Of a stretch of 64,000 nucleotides of DNA, positions 45,884 through 55,043 are shown piece after piece; positions within the stretch are counted from its first letter, which is position 1; every line of letters starts with the position of its first letter. Under the pieces are notes generated by a model. It ran no database searches. It saw nothing but the letters and a program-made list of their open reading frames with translations, and was not told the origin of the DNA. A program made the translations under genes and the position numbers. The stretch is taken from positions 3,986,001 to 4,050,000 of the forward strand of contig NC_016935.1 of the NCBI RefSeq assembly GCF_000250655.1. The letters run 5' to 3'. The stretch is from Paenibacillus mucilaginosus 3016 (GTDB taxonomy: Bacteria > Bacillota > Bacilli > Paenibacillales > NBRC-103111).

Positions 45884-47092
45884 ATGAAGATGGGACATGA
45901 GGATCGGGACAGTGAGCGTCCGGGCGGCAAAACCAGATATGTTCCTGCGGGTTTGGCGGGGCTAGCGGTCGGCGGTGCCCTGCTGCTGGGTCTGGTGATG
46001 GACGGGGCTCAGCCCCAGCAGACGGCCGGAAGCTTCCAACTGGTGAATGAGGCGCCGAACAGCAGCATTCAGGACGCGCTGGCTGCTCCCAAGGGAGTAT
46101 TGAACGTTTCGGATACGGTGGAGAAAGTGGCATCATCCGTTGTGGGTATCACCAATATCCAGGACGGCAGCAGTGTGATCGAACAAGCGCCTTCCAGCGA
46201 AGGTCTGCCGGCCGGGGAGGGGTCGGGGGTCATCTACAAGAAGGCGGACGGCAAAGCTTATATCGTCACGAATCACCATGTCGTCGCCGGGGCAAGCCAG
46301 CTTGAGGTGACCTTGTCGGATAATACGAAGGTTCCCGCCGCCTTGGTCGGAAGCGACATCTGGACGGACTTGGCCGTGATCACGATCAGCGCGGATGCGG
46401 CCAAAACCCCGATCGGCTTCGGCGACTCCTCCAAGCTGCGCATCGGCGAGCCGGTCGTGGCCATCGGCAATCCGCTCGGACTGCGCTTCGCCGGCTCCGC
46501 AACATCCGGCATCATCTCCGGGATCGAGCGGATGATACCGATCGATGTTAACGAAGACGGAACGCCCGACTTCCAATCGGAGGCCCTCCAGACGGATGCG
46601 GCCATCAATCCGGGCAACAGCGGCGGGGCGCTGGTGAATCTGAACGGGGAGCTTGTCGGCATCAATTCGATGAAGATCAGCACGGAGGCCGTCGAGGGGA
46701 TTGGTCTCGCGATCCCGGTGCACCGGGCTCTGCCGGTCATCCAGGAGCTCGAACAGAGCGGGAAGGTGCAAAGACCGACCATCGGCGTGAACCTCATCGA
46801 CCTGGCGGTGATCCCCAAGGCCTACTACACCAGGGAGCTGGGTCTGCCCGCGGATGTCAAAGATGGGGTCGTGATTGAGCGCAGCATGCCGGGCTCAGCT
46901 GCCGCTGCCGCCGGGCTGCAGTCCCGCGACGTCATTACCGCACTGGACGGCCAGCCGGTCACGAGCACCAGTGAATTCCGCCAATATCTCTTCACGGAGA
47001 AGAAGGCAGGCGATACGCTTCAGGTCACCTTCTACCGCGGAGCGGAGCAGCGGATCGTCCGGCTTACGCTGACGGACAACCTGGAGATGTGA
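45884..47092 (+). CDS. HtrA/DegP-like membrane-anchored serine protease
   Basis: A 402-residue protein: short cytoplasmic start, one membrane helix (about residues 21-40), an S1C trypsin-like domain with the triad His132 (TNHHVV), Asp162 (TDLAV) and Ser246 (NPGNSGGAL), and a C-terminal PDZ domain from about residue 310 (VIERSMPGSAAAAAGLQSRD). It would act in quality control outside the membrane. AGGAGGAGGCGGG precedes the ATG. It is shorter than Bacillus HtrA, as is usual for this three-domain type. Confidence 0.9.
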   Translation: MKMGHEDRDSERPGGKTRYVPAGLAGLAVGGALLLGLVMDGAQPQQTAGSFQLVNEAPNSSIQDALAAPKGVLNVSDTVEKVASSVVGITNIQDGSSVIEQAPSSEGLPAGEGSGVIYKKADGKAYIVTNHHVVAGASQLEVTLSDNTKVPAALVGSDIWTDLAVITISADAAKTPIGFGDSSKLRIGEPVVAIGNPLGLRFAGSATSGIISGIERMIPIDVNEDGTPDFQSEALQTDAAINPGNSGGALVNLNGELVGINSMKISTEAVEGIGLAIPVHRALPVIQELEQSGKVQRPTIGVNLIDLAVIPKAYYTRELGLPADVKDGVVIERSMPGSAAAAAGLQSRDVITALDGQPVTSTSEFRQYLFTEKKAGDTLQVTFYRGAEQRIVRLTLTDNLEM

Positions 47093-47124
47093 GTGCAGTG
47101 CGTGTCAACCAAGCCGGCAGATCG

Positions 47125-47160
47125 GAGACACAGCTTGCTTGTGGAAGCTGTGTCTCTTTG
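47125..47160 (+). terminator. Terminator of the HtrA-like gene
   Basis: A perfect 12-bp stem GAGACACAGCTT / AAGCTGTGTCTC with an 8-base loop, followed by TTTG. Confidence 0.75.
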
Positions 47161-47220
47161 CGGCTGGGGAAGGGGAGTGCCGGGTCAGGAGGCTGGCGAT
47201 AGTAACGGCTTTTGGGATTG

Positions 47221-47236
47221 TGATATAATCGTGGCA
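47221..47236 (+). promoter_or_regulatory. Extended -10 promoter giving a probably leaderless marR-type mRNA
   Basis: TGATATAAT (47221-47229) is an extended -10 element. Its usual start point, six to seven bases downstream, falls on the A of the ATG at 47236. No Shine-Dalgarno sequence precedes that ATG. Confidence 0.5.
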
Positions 47237-47682
47237 TGACAACTCCATCCAATAACAATGAGCTGATTGCCGCCGATTTCGCCATGGTCTTTGAAGAACT
47301 CACAAGGATCATCATCCGCTTGCCGTCCGTGGAAAAACTGAATTTTACGACGCTGTCCGTCCTGCATACCTTATCCCGCAAAAGTCCTATGCGGCTGACC
47401 GAGCTGACAGCCAATGAACAAGTGACACAGTCCGCTATCACACAGCTTGTGACACGCCTTGAACGGGACGGGCTCGTGGAGCGCCGGTCCGACCCGAATG
47501 ACGGCCGAGTGGTTCTCGTACATATTACCGACAAGGGGGCTCATGTGATCGATTCGCGCCGTATGGAACGCATTGCTCATCTCTCCAGATTCATGGAAGG
47601 ACTCACTCCTGAGGAACGACGCGCCATTCACGATGCATTACCTGCCTTACAGCGTCTGGTCGATCTGGCGAACCAACCGTAG
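47236..47682 (+). CDS. MarR family transcriptional regulator
   Basis: A 148-residue winged-helix repressor of the MarR family, with the recognition helix QVTQSAITQLVTRLERDGLV and the wing RRSDPNDGRVVLVHIT. It lies just upstream of an epoxide hydrolase gene whose promoter carries a good palindrome, so that gene is the probable target (inference). There is no ribosome site before the ATG; see the promoter entry. Confidence 0.88.
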   Translation: MTTPSNNNELIAADFAMVFEELTRIIIRLPSVEKLNFTTLSVLHTLSRKSPMRLTELTANEQVTQSAITQLVTRLERDGLVERRSDPNDGRVVLVHITDKGAHVIDSRRMERIAHLSRFMEGLTPEERRAIHDALPALQRLVDLANQP

Positions 47683-47817
47683 ACCTTGGGTCTGCGCAGC
47701 TTTTGGCCGGCACCAAGCGGGGATCAACGGCCGTTTATGCCCATGGCAAGGAATGGTTTCACTGACGACCCCGTCTCCTGGTGTGCAGTGATGTGGCAAA
47801 CCACGGCATTATATATT

Positions 47818-47845
47818 AGTAATTTATATAAATAACTGATATAAT
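47818..47845 (+). promoter_or_regulatory. Probable MarR operator and promoter of the epoxide hydrolase gene
   Basis: AGTAATTTATATAAATAACT (47818-47837) is a 20-bp palindrome with one mismatched pair, overlapping the spacer just upstream of TGATATAAT (47837-47845), the same extended -10 as before the marR-type gene. Confidence 0.6.
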
Positions 47846-47894
47846 TTGCTGCAGGGGGACAGTGAATACATTCCATATGAACCAAGGAGGTCCT

Positions 47895-49121
47895 ATGACA
47901 ACACCACCATTCTTGCCCGAACCAAGTCCGATCTGCGTATCCGATGAGCTGCTTGCCGATCTTGAGCATCGGTTGAAGTCCACCAAGTGGCCGCTTGATG
48001 CCGGTAATGACGACTGGTTTTACGGGGTCAGCCGCAAGTATTTGGAGGAGCTTGTGGACTACTGGATTCACAAGTTTGATTGGCGCCGGTCCGAGCGTGC
48101 CATCAACGCCTATGAACATTACAAAGTGAATGTGGACGGAGTCCCCGTGCATTTCATGCGAAAACCGGGCAGGGGACCGAACCCTATTCCATTGATCCTG
48201 TCTCATGGCTGGCCTTGGACGTTCTGGCATTGGGCCAAAGTCATAGATCCCCTTGCCGATCCGGGCGCATATGGAGGCGATCCGTCCGACGCCTTCGACG
48301 TCATCGTACCTTCTCTGCCCGGCTTCGGATTTTCGGCGCCCCTGTCCCATCATCCCGACATGAACTTTTGGAAGATGGCCGATCTCTGGCACACCCTCAT
48401 GACGGATGTTCTCGGCTACAAGAAATACGCTGCAGGCGGCTGCGACGTGGGGGCCCTTATAACGGGGCAGCTGGGGCACAAATACAGCGACGAGCTCTAT
48501 GCGATTCATATCGGATCAGCGCTGAAGCTCAATTTTTTTAACGGGGACCGCGCTTGGGATTTCGCGGGAGGCCGTCCGATTTCTGAGGGTATCCCGGAGG
48601 GGATTCGGAAGGAGATGGTGAAGTTTGACCGCCGTTTTGCATCCCACCTCGCTGTACATGTACTGGACCCAGGCACACTCGCTTACGGGTTGAGCGACTC
48701 GCCCGCAGGAATGCTGGCATGGATCCTGGAACGCTGGAACCATTGGAGTGACAACAAAGGCGATATTGAACATGTATTCTCCAAAGACGACATCCTCACA
48801 CACGCCACCATCTATTGGGTTACCCATACGATCGAAACCTCGATGCGCACCTATGCGAACAATAACCGTTACCCCTGGGCACCGTCCCATGATCGCTGGC
48901 CGGTCGTTGAAGCGCCGACGGGGATCACCTTCGTGGGCTACGAGAACCCGCCCGGCATCACAACGGAGCATCGCGTTCGCAGCTTTCTGGAGAGCGATCG
49001 TGCCCCTTGGTATAACCATATCCAGATCACCGTCCATGAACAGGGCGGTCATTTCATTCCTTGGGAGATTCCGGAGAAGTGGGTCGAAGATCTGCGGCGG
49101 ACCATGAGGGGCTTCAGATGA
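47895..49121 (+). CDS. Epoxide hydrolase, alpha/beta-hydrolase fold with EHN domain
   Basis: A 408-residue enzyme. The N-terminal EHN domain (SDELLADLEHRLKSTKWPLD) precedes an alpha/beta-hydrolase with the oxyanion HGWPWTFWHW, nucleophile Asp184 in AGGCDVGALI and catalytic His386 in GGHFIPWE. Microsomal-type epoxide hydrolases open epoxides with water, a detoxification role. AAGGAGG lies seven bases before the ATG at 47895. The MarR-type regulator upstream fits control by a toxic ligand. Confidence 0.9.
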   Translation: MTTPPFLPEPSPICVSDELLADLEHRLKSTKWPLDAGNDDWFYGVSRKYLEELVDYWIHKFDWRRSERAINAYEHYKVNVDGVPVHFMRKPGRGPNPIPLILSHGWPWTFWHWAKVIDPLADPGAYGGDPSDAFDVIVPSLPGFGFSAPLSHHPDMNFWKMADLWHTLMTDVLGYKKYAAGGCDVGALITGQLGHKYSDELYAIHIGSALKLNFFNGDRAWDFAGGRPISEGIPEGIRKEMVKFDRRFASHLAVHVLDPGTLAYGLSDSPAGMLAWILERWNHWSDNKGDIEHVFSKDDILTHATIYWVTHTIETSMRTYANNNRYPWAPSHDRWPVVEAPTGITFVGYENPPGITTEHRVRSFLESDRAPWYNHIQITVHEQGGHFIPWEIPEKWVEDLRRTMRGFR

Positions 49122-49257
49122 GGGGGGAGTGCGGGGCACCTTTTCGTTCCTATGATACTTTACGGTATCCATAACACCAAAAAGTGCGTACTTCCCTTCA
49201 TTCCGCCTGTGATGCATAATTACCCTCATAGTTCAGCTTTTCTAAGGAGGAATAGGA

Positions 49258-50265
49258 ATGAGTTCACGAGTTCTGATCGCAGGCGGATATGGGGTGATTG
49301 GAAGCAGTATCGCTCGGCATCTCCGAAAGATCAACAAGGATATCGAGATTGTCCTCGGAGGAAGAAATCCTGAACAGGGCGAGGCGTTGGCCCGGCAATT
49401 GGGCGGAGCCCGAGCGGCTTATCTTGATGTACATGACATCGAACGTACATTAAGCGGGCTTGGCGGGGTAGACTTGATTGTGGCAGCCCTGCAGGACCCG
49501 GCGGATACGCTGCTTCATGCGGCTTATGCGCATCATATTGCGCATATCGGGATTACCAAATTGGCCGGGGACGTAGCCCCTTTGACCTTTGCCGCACTTC
49601 AATCCCCGCCCACACGCCCTATTGTTCTGCTGGGTCACTCGGATGGGGGAGTGAATATGCTTGTTGCCCAAAGGGCCTCGAAGGATTTTCGGTCGATTGC
49701 CTCCATCGCGGTGGCCTCCGTCTATGACCCCCTTGATCCCATCGGCCCCATGAATGCCAGTGATTTTGAGAATAACGAAGTGCTGTCCGATCGTGCACTG
49801 CTGCGCCGGGGCGGAAAGTGGGAATGGGTGAACGCTGACAGCCATGTACGTCAAGTCCATATCGCCGATGATCGAATCGTGGACGGCTATCCCGTATCCT
49901 TACTGGACGTACCGAGTCTGGCGGGAATCACCAATGCTTCGGATATCCGTTGGGATTATGTTCAAAGCGAATCCAATGGAACCAGAGCCGGAGGCAGGGC
50001 GTCCCACGAGGTGTACATCGATATGGAAGGGGTTCTGCATTCGGGGGAGGAAGTCAAACGCCGGATTGTTGTTTCCGACTCCAACGGTCAGGCGCATCTT
50101 ACCGGGCTTGGGGTATTGGTCTCGATCGAGCGAATTCTGGGGCTGGATGGAAAGCCTCCCGCGGAGGGGGCCGTGTATCTCCCTGAAACACTGGTTTCCA
50201 CTGATGCTGCAATCGAGCGGTTTACAGACTTCGGGGTCAGGATTGAACAAATGGAGAGAAGGTAA
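49258..50265 (+). CDS. NAD(P)-binding Rossmann protein, saccharopine dehydrogenase-like
   Basis: A 335-residue protein with the dinucleotide-binding motif VLIAGGYGVIGSSIARHL at the very start, followed by GGRNPEQGEALARQLGG, as in saccharopine-dehydrogenase-like proteins. The C-terminal half resembles no specific enzyme. AAGGAGGAATAGG precedes the ATG. It lies 136 nt after the epoxide hydrolase gene and may share its transcript. Confidence 0.8.
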   Translation: MSSRVLIAGGYGVIGSSIARHLRKINKDIEIVLGGRNPEQGEALARQLGGARAAYLDVHDIERTLSGLGGVDLIVAALQDPADTLLHAAYAHHIAHIGITKLAGDVAPLTFAALQSPPTRPIVLLGHSDGGVNMLVAQRASKDFRSIASIAVASVYDPLDPIGPMNASDFENNEVLSDRALLRRGGKWEWVNADSHVRQVHIADDRIVDGYPVSLLDVPSLAGITNASDIRWDYVQSESNGTRAGGRASHEVYIDMEGVLHSGEEVKRRIVVSDSNGQAHLTGLGVLVSIERILGLDGKPPAEGAVYLPETLVSTDAAIERFTDFGVRIEQMERR

Positions 50266-50283
50266 GTTCTCCCCTCCATGGGT

Positions 50284-51144
50284 TTACTCGCTGCGGCTCA
50301 CACGAAAGCCTTGATCCGGGCCGACACCATTCGCTTCGAACTTGCCCCGATAAGTGATCTCGCTGCTGCGGACGTCGCCGAGCCAGCCGCCGCCCTTCAC
50401 AATCCGGTATGAACCGCTGTTACCATCCCCGTCTCCGTACCAGTTCCAGCACCATTCCCTTACATTGCCCGACATGTCGTAAAGTCCTAACTCATTGGGT
50501 TTCTTGCTGCCGACCGGTTTTGTTCGATTCTTGTTCTTCTCGATGATCGGCCAGTTCCAGTCGCCCGTTAAATACTGGTCTCCGGCGTTTCTCCAATACC
50601 ATGCCGTATCATCTGCATTCTGGCTTCCGCTGTAGGTGTAATTCTTGCTCATCTGGCCTCCTCCTGCAGCATATTCCCACTCCGCTTCGGTCGGAAGCCG
50701 GTATCCATTGGCTCCCGCATGGATCGTTACGGTCCACTTTAGAGGATCATTGTCACTCTTATTATTAGGGTCCTTTCGGGTCTTATCTATCGTGTAGTAT
50801 GGCTGTAAGCCCTCTTTTAGGCTCCGTTGATTGCAGTACTCCACAGCGTCATACCAGCTTACCTTCTCAACGGGCAAATGATCGCCTTTGAATTCGGAGG
50901 GATTGCTTCCCATCACCTCCATCCACTCTTTTTGAGTGACCTCATATTTGCCGATATAAAAGCTCGATAGGGTTACACTTTTTCCATAGTAGTTGGACTT
51001 CGTATTCATAAAAGTCCCGCCTTTGACCAGCACCAAGTGATCCTTCGGATCAGACATTTTATTGCTCTGGTGCAGGTTTGGCGAACAAGCGCTGACTACA
51101 ACGAGGATGGCTGCTGTGATGAGGAAATGGAATGGCTTTTTCAT
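50284..51144 (-). CDS. SUMF1/formylglycine-generating-enzyme-like lipoprotein
   Basis: A 286-residue lipoprotein (signal sequence with VVVSAC lipobox) carrying an FGE-sulfatase domain: GGTFMNT, YIGKYEVTQKEWMEVMG, GYRLPTEAEWEYAA, LYDMSGNVREWCWNWYG and GFRVSRSE are all family landmarks. The two copper-binding cysteines of true formylglycine-generating enzymes are not evident, so it is more probably a binding or structural member of the fold. AAAGGAG precedes the ATG at 51144. It is convergent with the Rossmann gene. Confidence 0.85.
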   Translation of the reverse strand: MKKPFHFLITAAILVVVSACSPNLHQSNKMSDPKDHLVLVKGGTFMNTKSNYYGKSVTLSSFYIGKYEVTQKEWMEVMGSNPSEFKGDHLPVEKVSWYDAVEYCNQRSLKEGLQPYYTIDKTRKDPNNKSDNDPLKWTVTIHAGANGYRLPTEAEWEYAAGGGQMSKNYTYSGSQNADDTAWYWRNAGDQYLTGDWNWPIIEKNKNRTKPVGSKKPNELGLYDMSGNVREWCWNWYGDGDGNSGSYRIVKGGGWLGDVRSSEITYRGKFEANGVGPDQGFRVSRSE

Positions 51145-51209
51145 CGGCTGATCTCCTTTCAACGGATAGGAAAAGGATCCCTGCAGGGAAGTATCCTGTG
51201 TGGAAGGAT

Positions 51210-51243
51210 AAAGGCCGCCGGCTTTGAGGCCGGCAGGCCTTTA
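51210..51243 (-). terminator. Terminator of the xylanase gene
   Basis: AAAGGCC and GGCCTTT, with an inner CCGGC / GCCGG stem, form a hairpin ending in a short T-run on the reverse strand, about 80 nt after the xynA stop. Confidence 0.7.
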
Positions 51244-51320
51244 TTGCTTCCATGACGCTAAGTCTTATGAATGTGGCAAAGATTCAGCACCCGTCAGCGG
51301 TCCTGCTTGCAGATGGTCTG

Positions 51321-51956
51321 TTACCACACCGTTACGTTAGAACTTCCGCTGCTTTGATACCCCTCGGTCGCCAGCACCTGGTAAGACCAGCTGGTTCCCA
51401 GGTTCATGCCTTTACTTTTCCATGCGTTCACGTGGTTGCTGAAAGTGATCTGGACATTGCTTCCGGTCGGTCTCTTCGACTGCCGGACACTCCAGAACTG
51501 GGTGAATGTCTGTGTCCCGTCAATGGAAGGGGCGTTGTACCGTGTAGTCGTATAGATGTCATAGGTGCCTCCATCCGAGGTTACGGTGCCTTTATGCGTG
51601 CCGGTAGGCCGATAAGTGCCCCAGCTGTCAACGACGTAATATTCGATGAGTGAGTTTCTTGTCCATCCGTAGAGCGTCAAATAGCCATTGCCGGAAGGCG
51701 CCCAGACGCCGGCATTGTAGTTGATTACTCTGGTTGGTGACCCGGTGCCCCAGCCTTTACCGACCACAAAATTGCCGGTGTTCGACCATGTCACGCTGTA
51801 ATTGCCGCCGGATCCATTGACGGCATTCACCGTCCCGCCGCCGTCAGTCCAATTCTGCCAATAGTCTGTCGCTGCATGGGAAGGGGCCGATAATAAACTG
51901 AAACTCATGGCCGCTGCAGCAAGTACCGTCAACATTTTCTTCTTCATTGTAAACAT
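51321..51956 (-). CDS. xynA: Secreted endo-1,4-beta-xylanase, GH11
   Basis: A 211-residue secreted xylanase of family 11, nearly the size of Bacillus XynA. The signal peptide ends at about residue 28 (APSHA). The beta-jelly-roll carries catalytic Glu105 in [11 protein letters not shown] and Glu198 in [11 protein letters not shown], and the thumb-loop PSIDGTQTF is present. AGGAGG lies seven bases before the ATG at 51956. A long leader with an extra Shine-Dalgarno-like sequence and a cre-like site in the promoter precede it. Confidence 0.96.
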   Translation of the reverse strand: MFTMKKKMLTVLAAAAMSFSLLSAPSHAATDYWQNWTDGGGTVNAVNGSGGNYSVTWSNTGNFVVGKGWGTGSPTRVINYNAGVWAPSGNGYLTLYGWTRNSLIEYYVVDSWGTYRPTGTHKGTVTSDGGTYDIYTTTRYNAPSIDGTQTFTQFWSVRQSKRPTGSNVQITFSNHVNAWKSKGMNLGTSWSYQVLATEGYQSSGSSNVTVW

Positions 51957-52073
51957 TAAAAAACCTCCTACAATTGGATTAGTGTGTTACTGCCAACCCG
52001 CATCCTGCCTGCCGGTTGTTCCTTCTTGCGTCATAGTCTAACCCGTACCATCCATCGGGAATGGGGGCTGTCA

Positions 52074-52118
52074 CCTCCTTTCTAGGAAAATTATAGAAGG
52101 TAAGCGCATACATAACAA
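52074..52118 (-). promoter_or_regulatory. xynA promoter with cre-like site and 5'-terminal Shine-Dalgarno-like stabiliser
   Basis: On the reverse strand TTGTTA (52118-52113) and TATAAT (52095-52090) are 17 bp apart. The spacer contains a cre-like sequence, GGTAAGCGCATACA on the + strand (52099-52112). Transcription would start at about 52083, directly before GAAAGGAGG (52082-52074), which is 118 nt from the xynA start codon and has no start codon at working distance. Confidence 0.6.
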
Positions 52119-52264
52119 CTTAACAAAATATAGTTTAACCCTAATATTTTTAATATCCTTATGCATGGGAACTCCGAGCTTCGTATCTTCTCTTCGCTTC
52201 TTGAAGGCACTGAGGCGGTTGCTGTCGAATAACTCAGTAACCCCACAGTAAGGAGCGACATACC

Positions 52265-53221
52265 GTGACTTTGATTCGAACATTTACCGAAGGTGACGAA
52301 ATTACAGGATATTATTTGCTGAAGAAAGCCGAGATCAAGCAAACCAATGCAGCCCCTCCGAAGAATTATTTTGATTTTGTCCTGGCGGATTCGAGCGGAG
52401 AGATCCCGGCGAAGCTCTGGGATGTCTCGGCAGCCGATAAAGAGACGTACTTCCCGATGATGCTGGTGAAGGTACAGGGACTTGTCCAAATGTACCGTGA
52501 AAAACCGCAGATGAAGATTAACCGGATTCGGAAGGCCACGGAAGAGGATGGCTGCAAGCTAACGGACTTTATTAAATCAGCACCGATTCAACCGATCGAT
52601 CTGGTACATATCATCAAACAAACGGCAGCCGGCATTCAGGACAGCGAATGCAGAAGCGTGGTGGAATTCTGCATCTCCAAGGTGGAAGAGAGGCTGATGC
52701 ATTATCCGGCCGCCAAGGCCATGCATCATGCTTACTATGCGGGGCTGGCTTACCATATTTGCCGGATGCTTGAGCTCGGTGAATTCGTCGCCAGGCAGCG
52801 GCCTTTCCTGAATCCCGACCTGATCAAAGCGGGCATCATCCTGCACGACATAGCCAAACCGGAGGAGATGAATGCAGAGCTCGGGATCGTAACCGATTAT
52901 AGTCTGAAAGGGAAATTGCTGGGGCATATCTCGCTGGCGGCAAACTGGGTTATTGAAGCTGCGATTGCACTGGGGATCGACGTCTCGAGCGAGAACATCG
53001 TGATCCTTCAGCATTTGGTTCTCTCCCATCACAATCTCGGGGAATGGGGCAGTCCGGTGCAGCCGCAAATCCCCGAGGCCATTGCCCTGCATTATATCGA
53101 TACCCTGGATGCAAAGCTGCAGGCTGTTGAGGATGCGCTGGATTCGCTGCCTGATTCGGAGGAATGGACGCAGCCTCTTCGGATCATCGAGAATAAACCC
53201 ATTTTCCGGATGCGCAAATAA
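52265..53221 (+). CDS. yhaM: 3'-5' exoribonuclease YhaM
   Basis: A 318-residue two-domain nuclease: an N-terminal OB-fold RNA-binding domain (GYYLLKKAEIKQTNAAPPKN, YFDFVLAD) and a C-terminal HD hydrolase domain (MHHAYYAGLAYH, GIILHDIAKPEEM, LSHH). YhaM degrades short RNAs from the 3' end in Firmicutes. The GTG start follows AAGGAG. The length and order fit the B. subtilis protein. Confidence 0.93.
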   Translation: MTLIRTFTEGDEITGYYLLKKAEIKQTNAAPPKNYFDFVLADSSGEIPAKLWDVSAADKETYFPMMLVKVQGLVQMYREKPQMKINRIRKATEEDGCKLTDFIKSAPIQPIDLVHIIKQTAAGIQDSECRSVVEFCISKVEERLMHYPAAKAMHHAYYAGLAYHICRMLELGEFVARQRPFLNPDLIKAGIILHDIAKPEEMNAELGIVTDYSLKGKLLGHISLAANWVIEAAIALGIDVSSENIVILQHLVLSHHNLGEWGSPVQPQIPEAIALHYIDTLDAKLQAVEDALDSLPDSEEWTQPLRIIENKPIFRMRK

Positions 53222-53342
53222 AAAGAAGCACGAAGCCAAGCAGCGGTTTGTTCTGCCTTCGTGGACGGGCTATGATAGAAAGGAACTCACACGAGCCGTA
53301 TTCCGGGAGCAGGAAGTATACGGCTGCGTAAAGGAGCATGGG

Positions 53343-55008
53343 ATGGAAATGGATCATTTGCTGGAAACGATTCTGGACGAAATGAAACGGGAGATCGACC
53401 ATTGGAAGGCCTATATCAGCGATGTGGACGCGGAAGAACTCGTGAAGCGTACCTCGCTGCAGGCCGGGATTCACAGTTCAGCTCTGCTCGAATATGCAGA
53501 GGGCAGGGTGGACGTGATGGATGAAGAGCTCGATTTTACGATGCCGGGAGGCGGGGCCGGCGCCGGCGGGCCGCTGACCGAGGAGCAGGTACGTGAGCGG
53601 ATCGTCCCTGAGCTTGCTGCTTATATGCGGCATACGTTGAACGCGCTGCCGCCCTCCTTCATCGATTATCGATTTACTTTTAACGGCAGGTTTCAGACGA
53701 GGGAAGGCGGAGTTAGCGTTCGTATACTCGAACAGGTCGACGAGACCAAGAAGAAGCAGTTGCTGGAACGTATTTCCAGTTATATCGCGGATAGGCTCGA
53801 AGCGGGAACAGATCCGACCCAGCCCCTGGAGACGTTTTTCCTCTCCAGACATCTGTTGGACGATGGGCTGTTTCCGGATGCGGATCCCGGCCCGGTTCTT
53901 TCTGTTTTCGAGAAGATTCAAGGCGTGAATAAAGGGGACAAACACCTTGCAGAGCATCGGAGTTATTTGACTTCGGCTTTGCGGCATTGGGTGGAGCATC
54001 GGTGGCTGCCTCTTTATTTCGATTCTATAGGAACAGAGTGGCAGAAAGAATATAAGAAAAAAAGCGGTGCCCGGCTGGAGCATACCGAGCAGGGTCCGAT
54101 CGAACTGGTCCTCTATGCCGCGAAGCTGATTCTGAGATATGGGCCTTCCTACAGCCGGAGTGAGGGGCTCGCAATGTTGAATTGGGCTATCGAGCTCGGA
54201 AGCGCCCGGGCCCAACGTTTGACGAAGGAAGGCAGCGGAACGTTCGCCAAGGAAGACGTGAGCTACCGGGATGAACTGGTGGAATGCACAGCCAACGATG
54301 TCTTTGCCGAGGCGGTCATAACGATGAAGCAGGAAACGGAAGAGAGCTACGCGAATGCCCTCCGCTTTCTGATCCGGTTGGTAAGCTCGGGCTTCCCCAA
54401 GAGCTATCAGATCAAGCTGAAATCCGGCGTCAAGCAGTGGCTGCCGATGAAAGGGCTGGCCAAGTCGGGCACGCACCGCTTCTTTGCCAATGCTCTGGAA
54501 TATCCGGGCTTGCATCCCTTGCTGGAGGAGTACGCCCGGGCGGCGATGGAACCATTCGAATGGTACGCGGACGGGGAAGGGGAAGCAGGCTGCATGACCG
54601 GGCAGTTATGCGGTCTTCGGCCTGGGCCTGGCGGATACGGGCTTACTCCCCGTTGGTAGAACAGTACTATTGGAGAAGGTTGATCAAGAACACCAGTCCG
54701 TTCAGAATCACTTCACGGTCGCTTGGGCCGAGCGTCATGGCGTTAACGCGGAGACGATTCCTACGCTGGTGAAATGCATGCTGCACAGCACGGATTCAAT
54801 GAAGGTGAAGATCAAAGCCGATATGGAAGACGAGAGGCATCTGAGGCTGCTGCTCGATCAAGTCCGCGGCCTTCCGGACTATGAGGTGGAGCATATCGTT
54901 TATTTGATCTGGGGCGGAACGGACAAGCTGAAGAAGACAGCCGCCAAGGCCGCAGGGGATCGGGGAGCATGGCTCTCCGAGCTGGCACTGGCCGCCGGCC
55001 GCGGGTAA
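53343..55008 (+). pseudogene. Unidentified ~555-residue protein, one frameshift
   Basis: Starts MEMDHLLETILDEMKREIDH behind AAAGGAG. The protein is soluble and helical, acidic, with an insert of Gly/Ala (PGGGAGAGG) near residue 65. The frame is lost at about 54601, where one G too many in ACCGGGCAG separates MTG from SYAVFGLGLADTGLL and the final ~110 codons ending at 55008. It may belong to a DUF-type family of Bacillales (DUF6138 comes to mind, unverified). It is directly followed by a SUKH-domain gene, a pairing seen for toxin/immunity loci, but no toxin domain was recognised. Confidence 0.6.
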
Positions 55009-55043
55009 CCTTGGAGATACTATCCATCAAAGTGGTGATTTCA

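Noticed and set aside
52020..52082. Leader peptide gene upstream of xynA
   Set aside because: The Shine-Dalgarno-like sequence has its only nearby start codon overlapping it (GTG), so initiation at proper spacing is unlikely.
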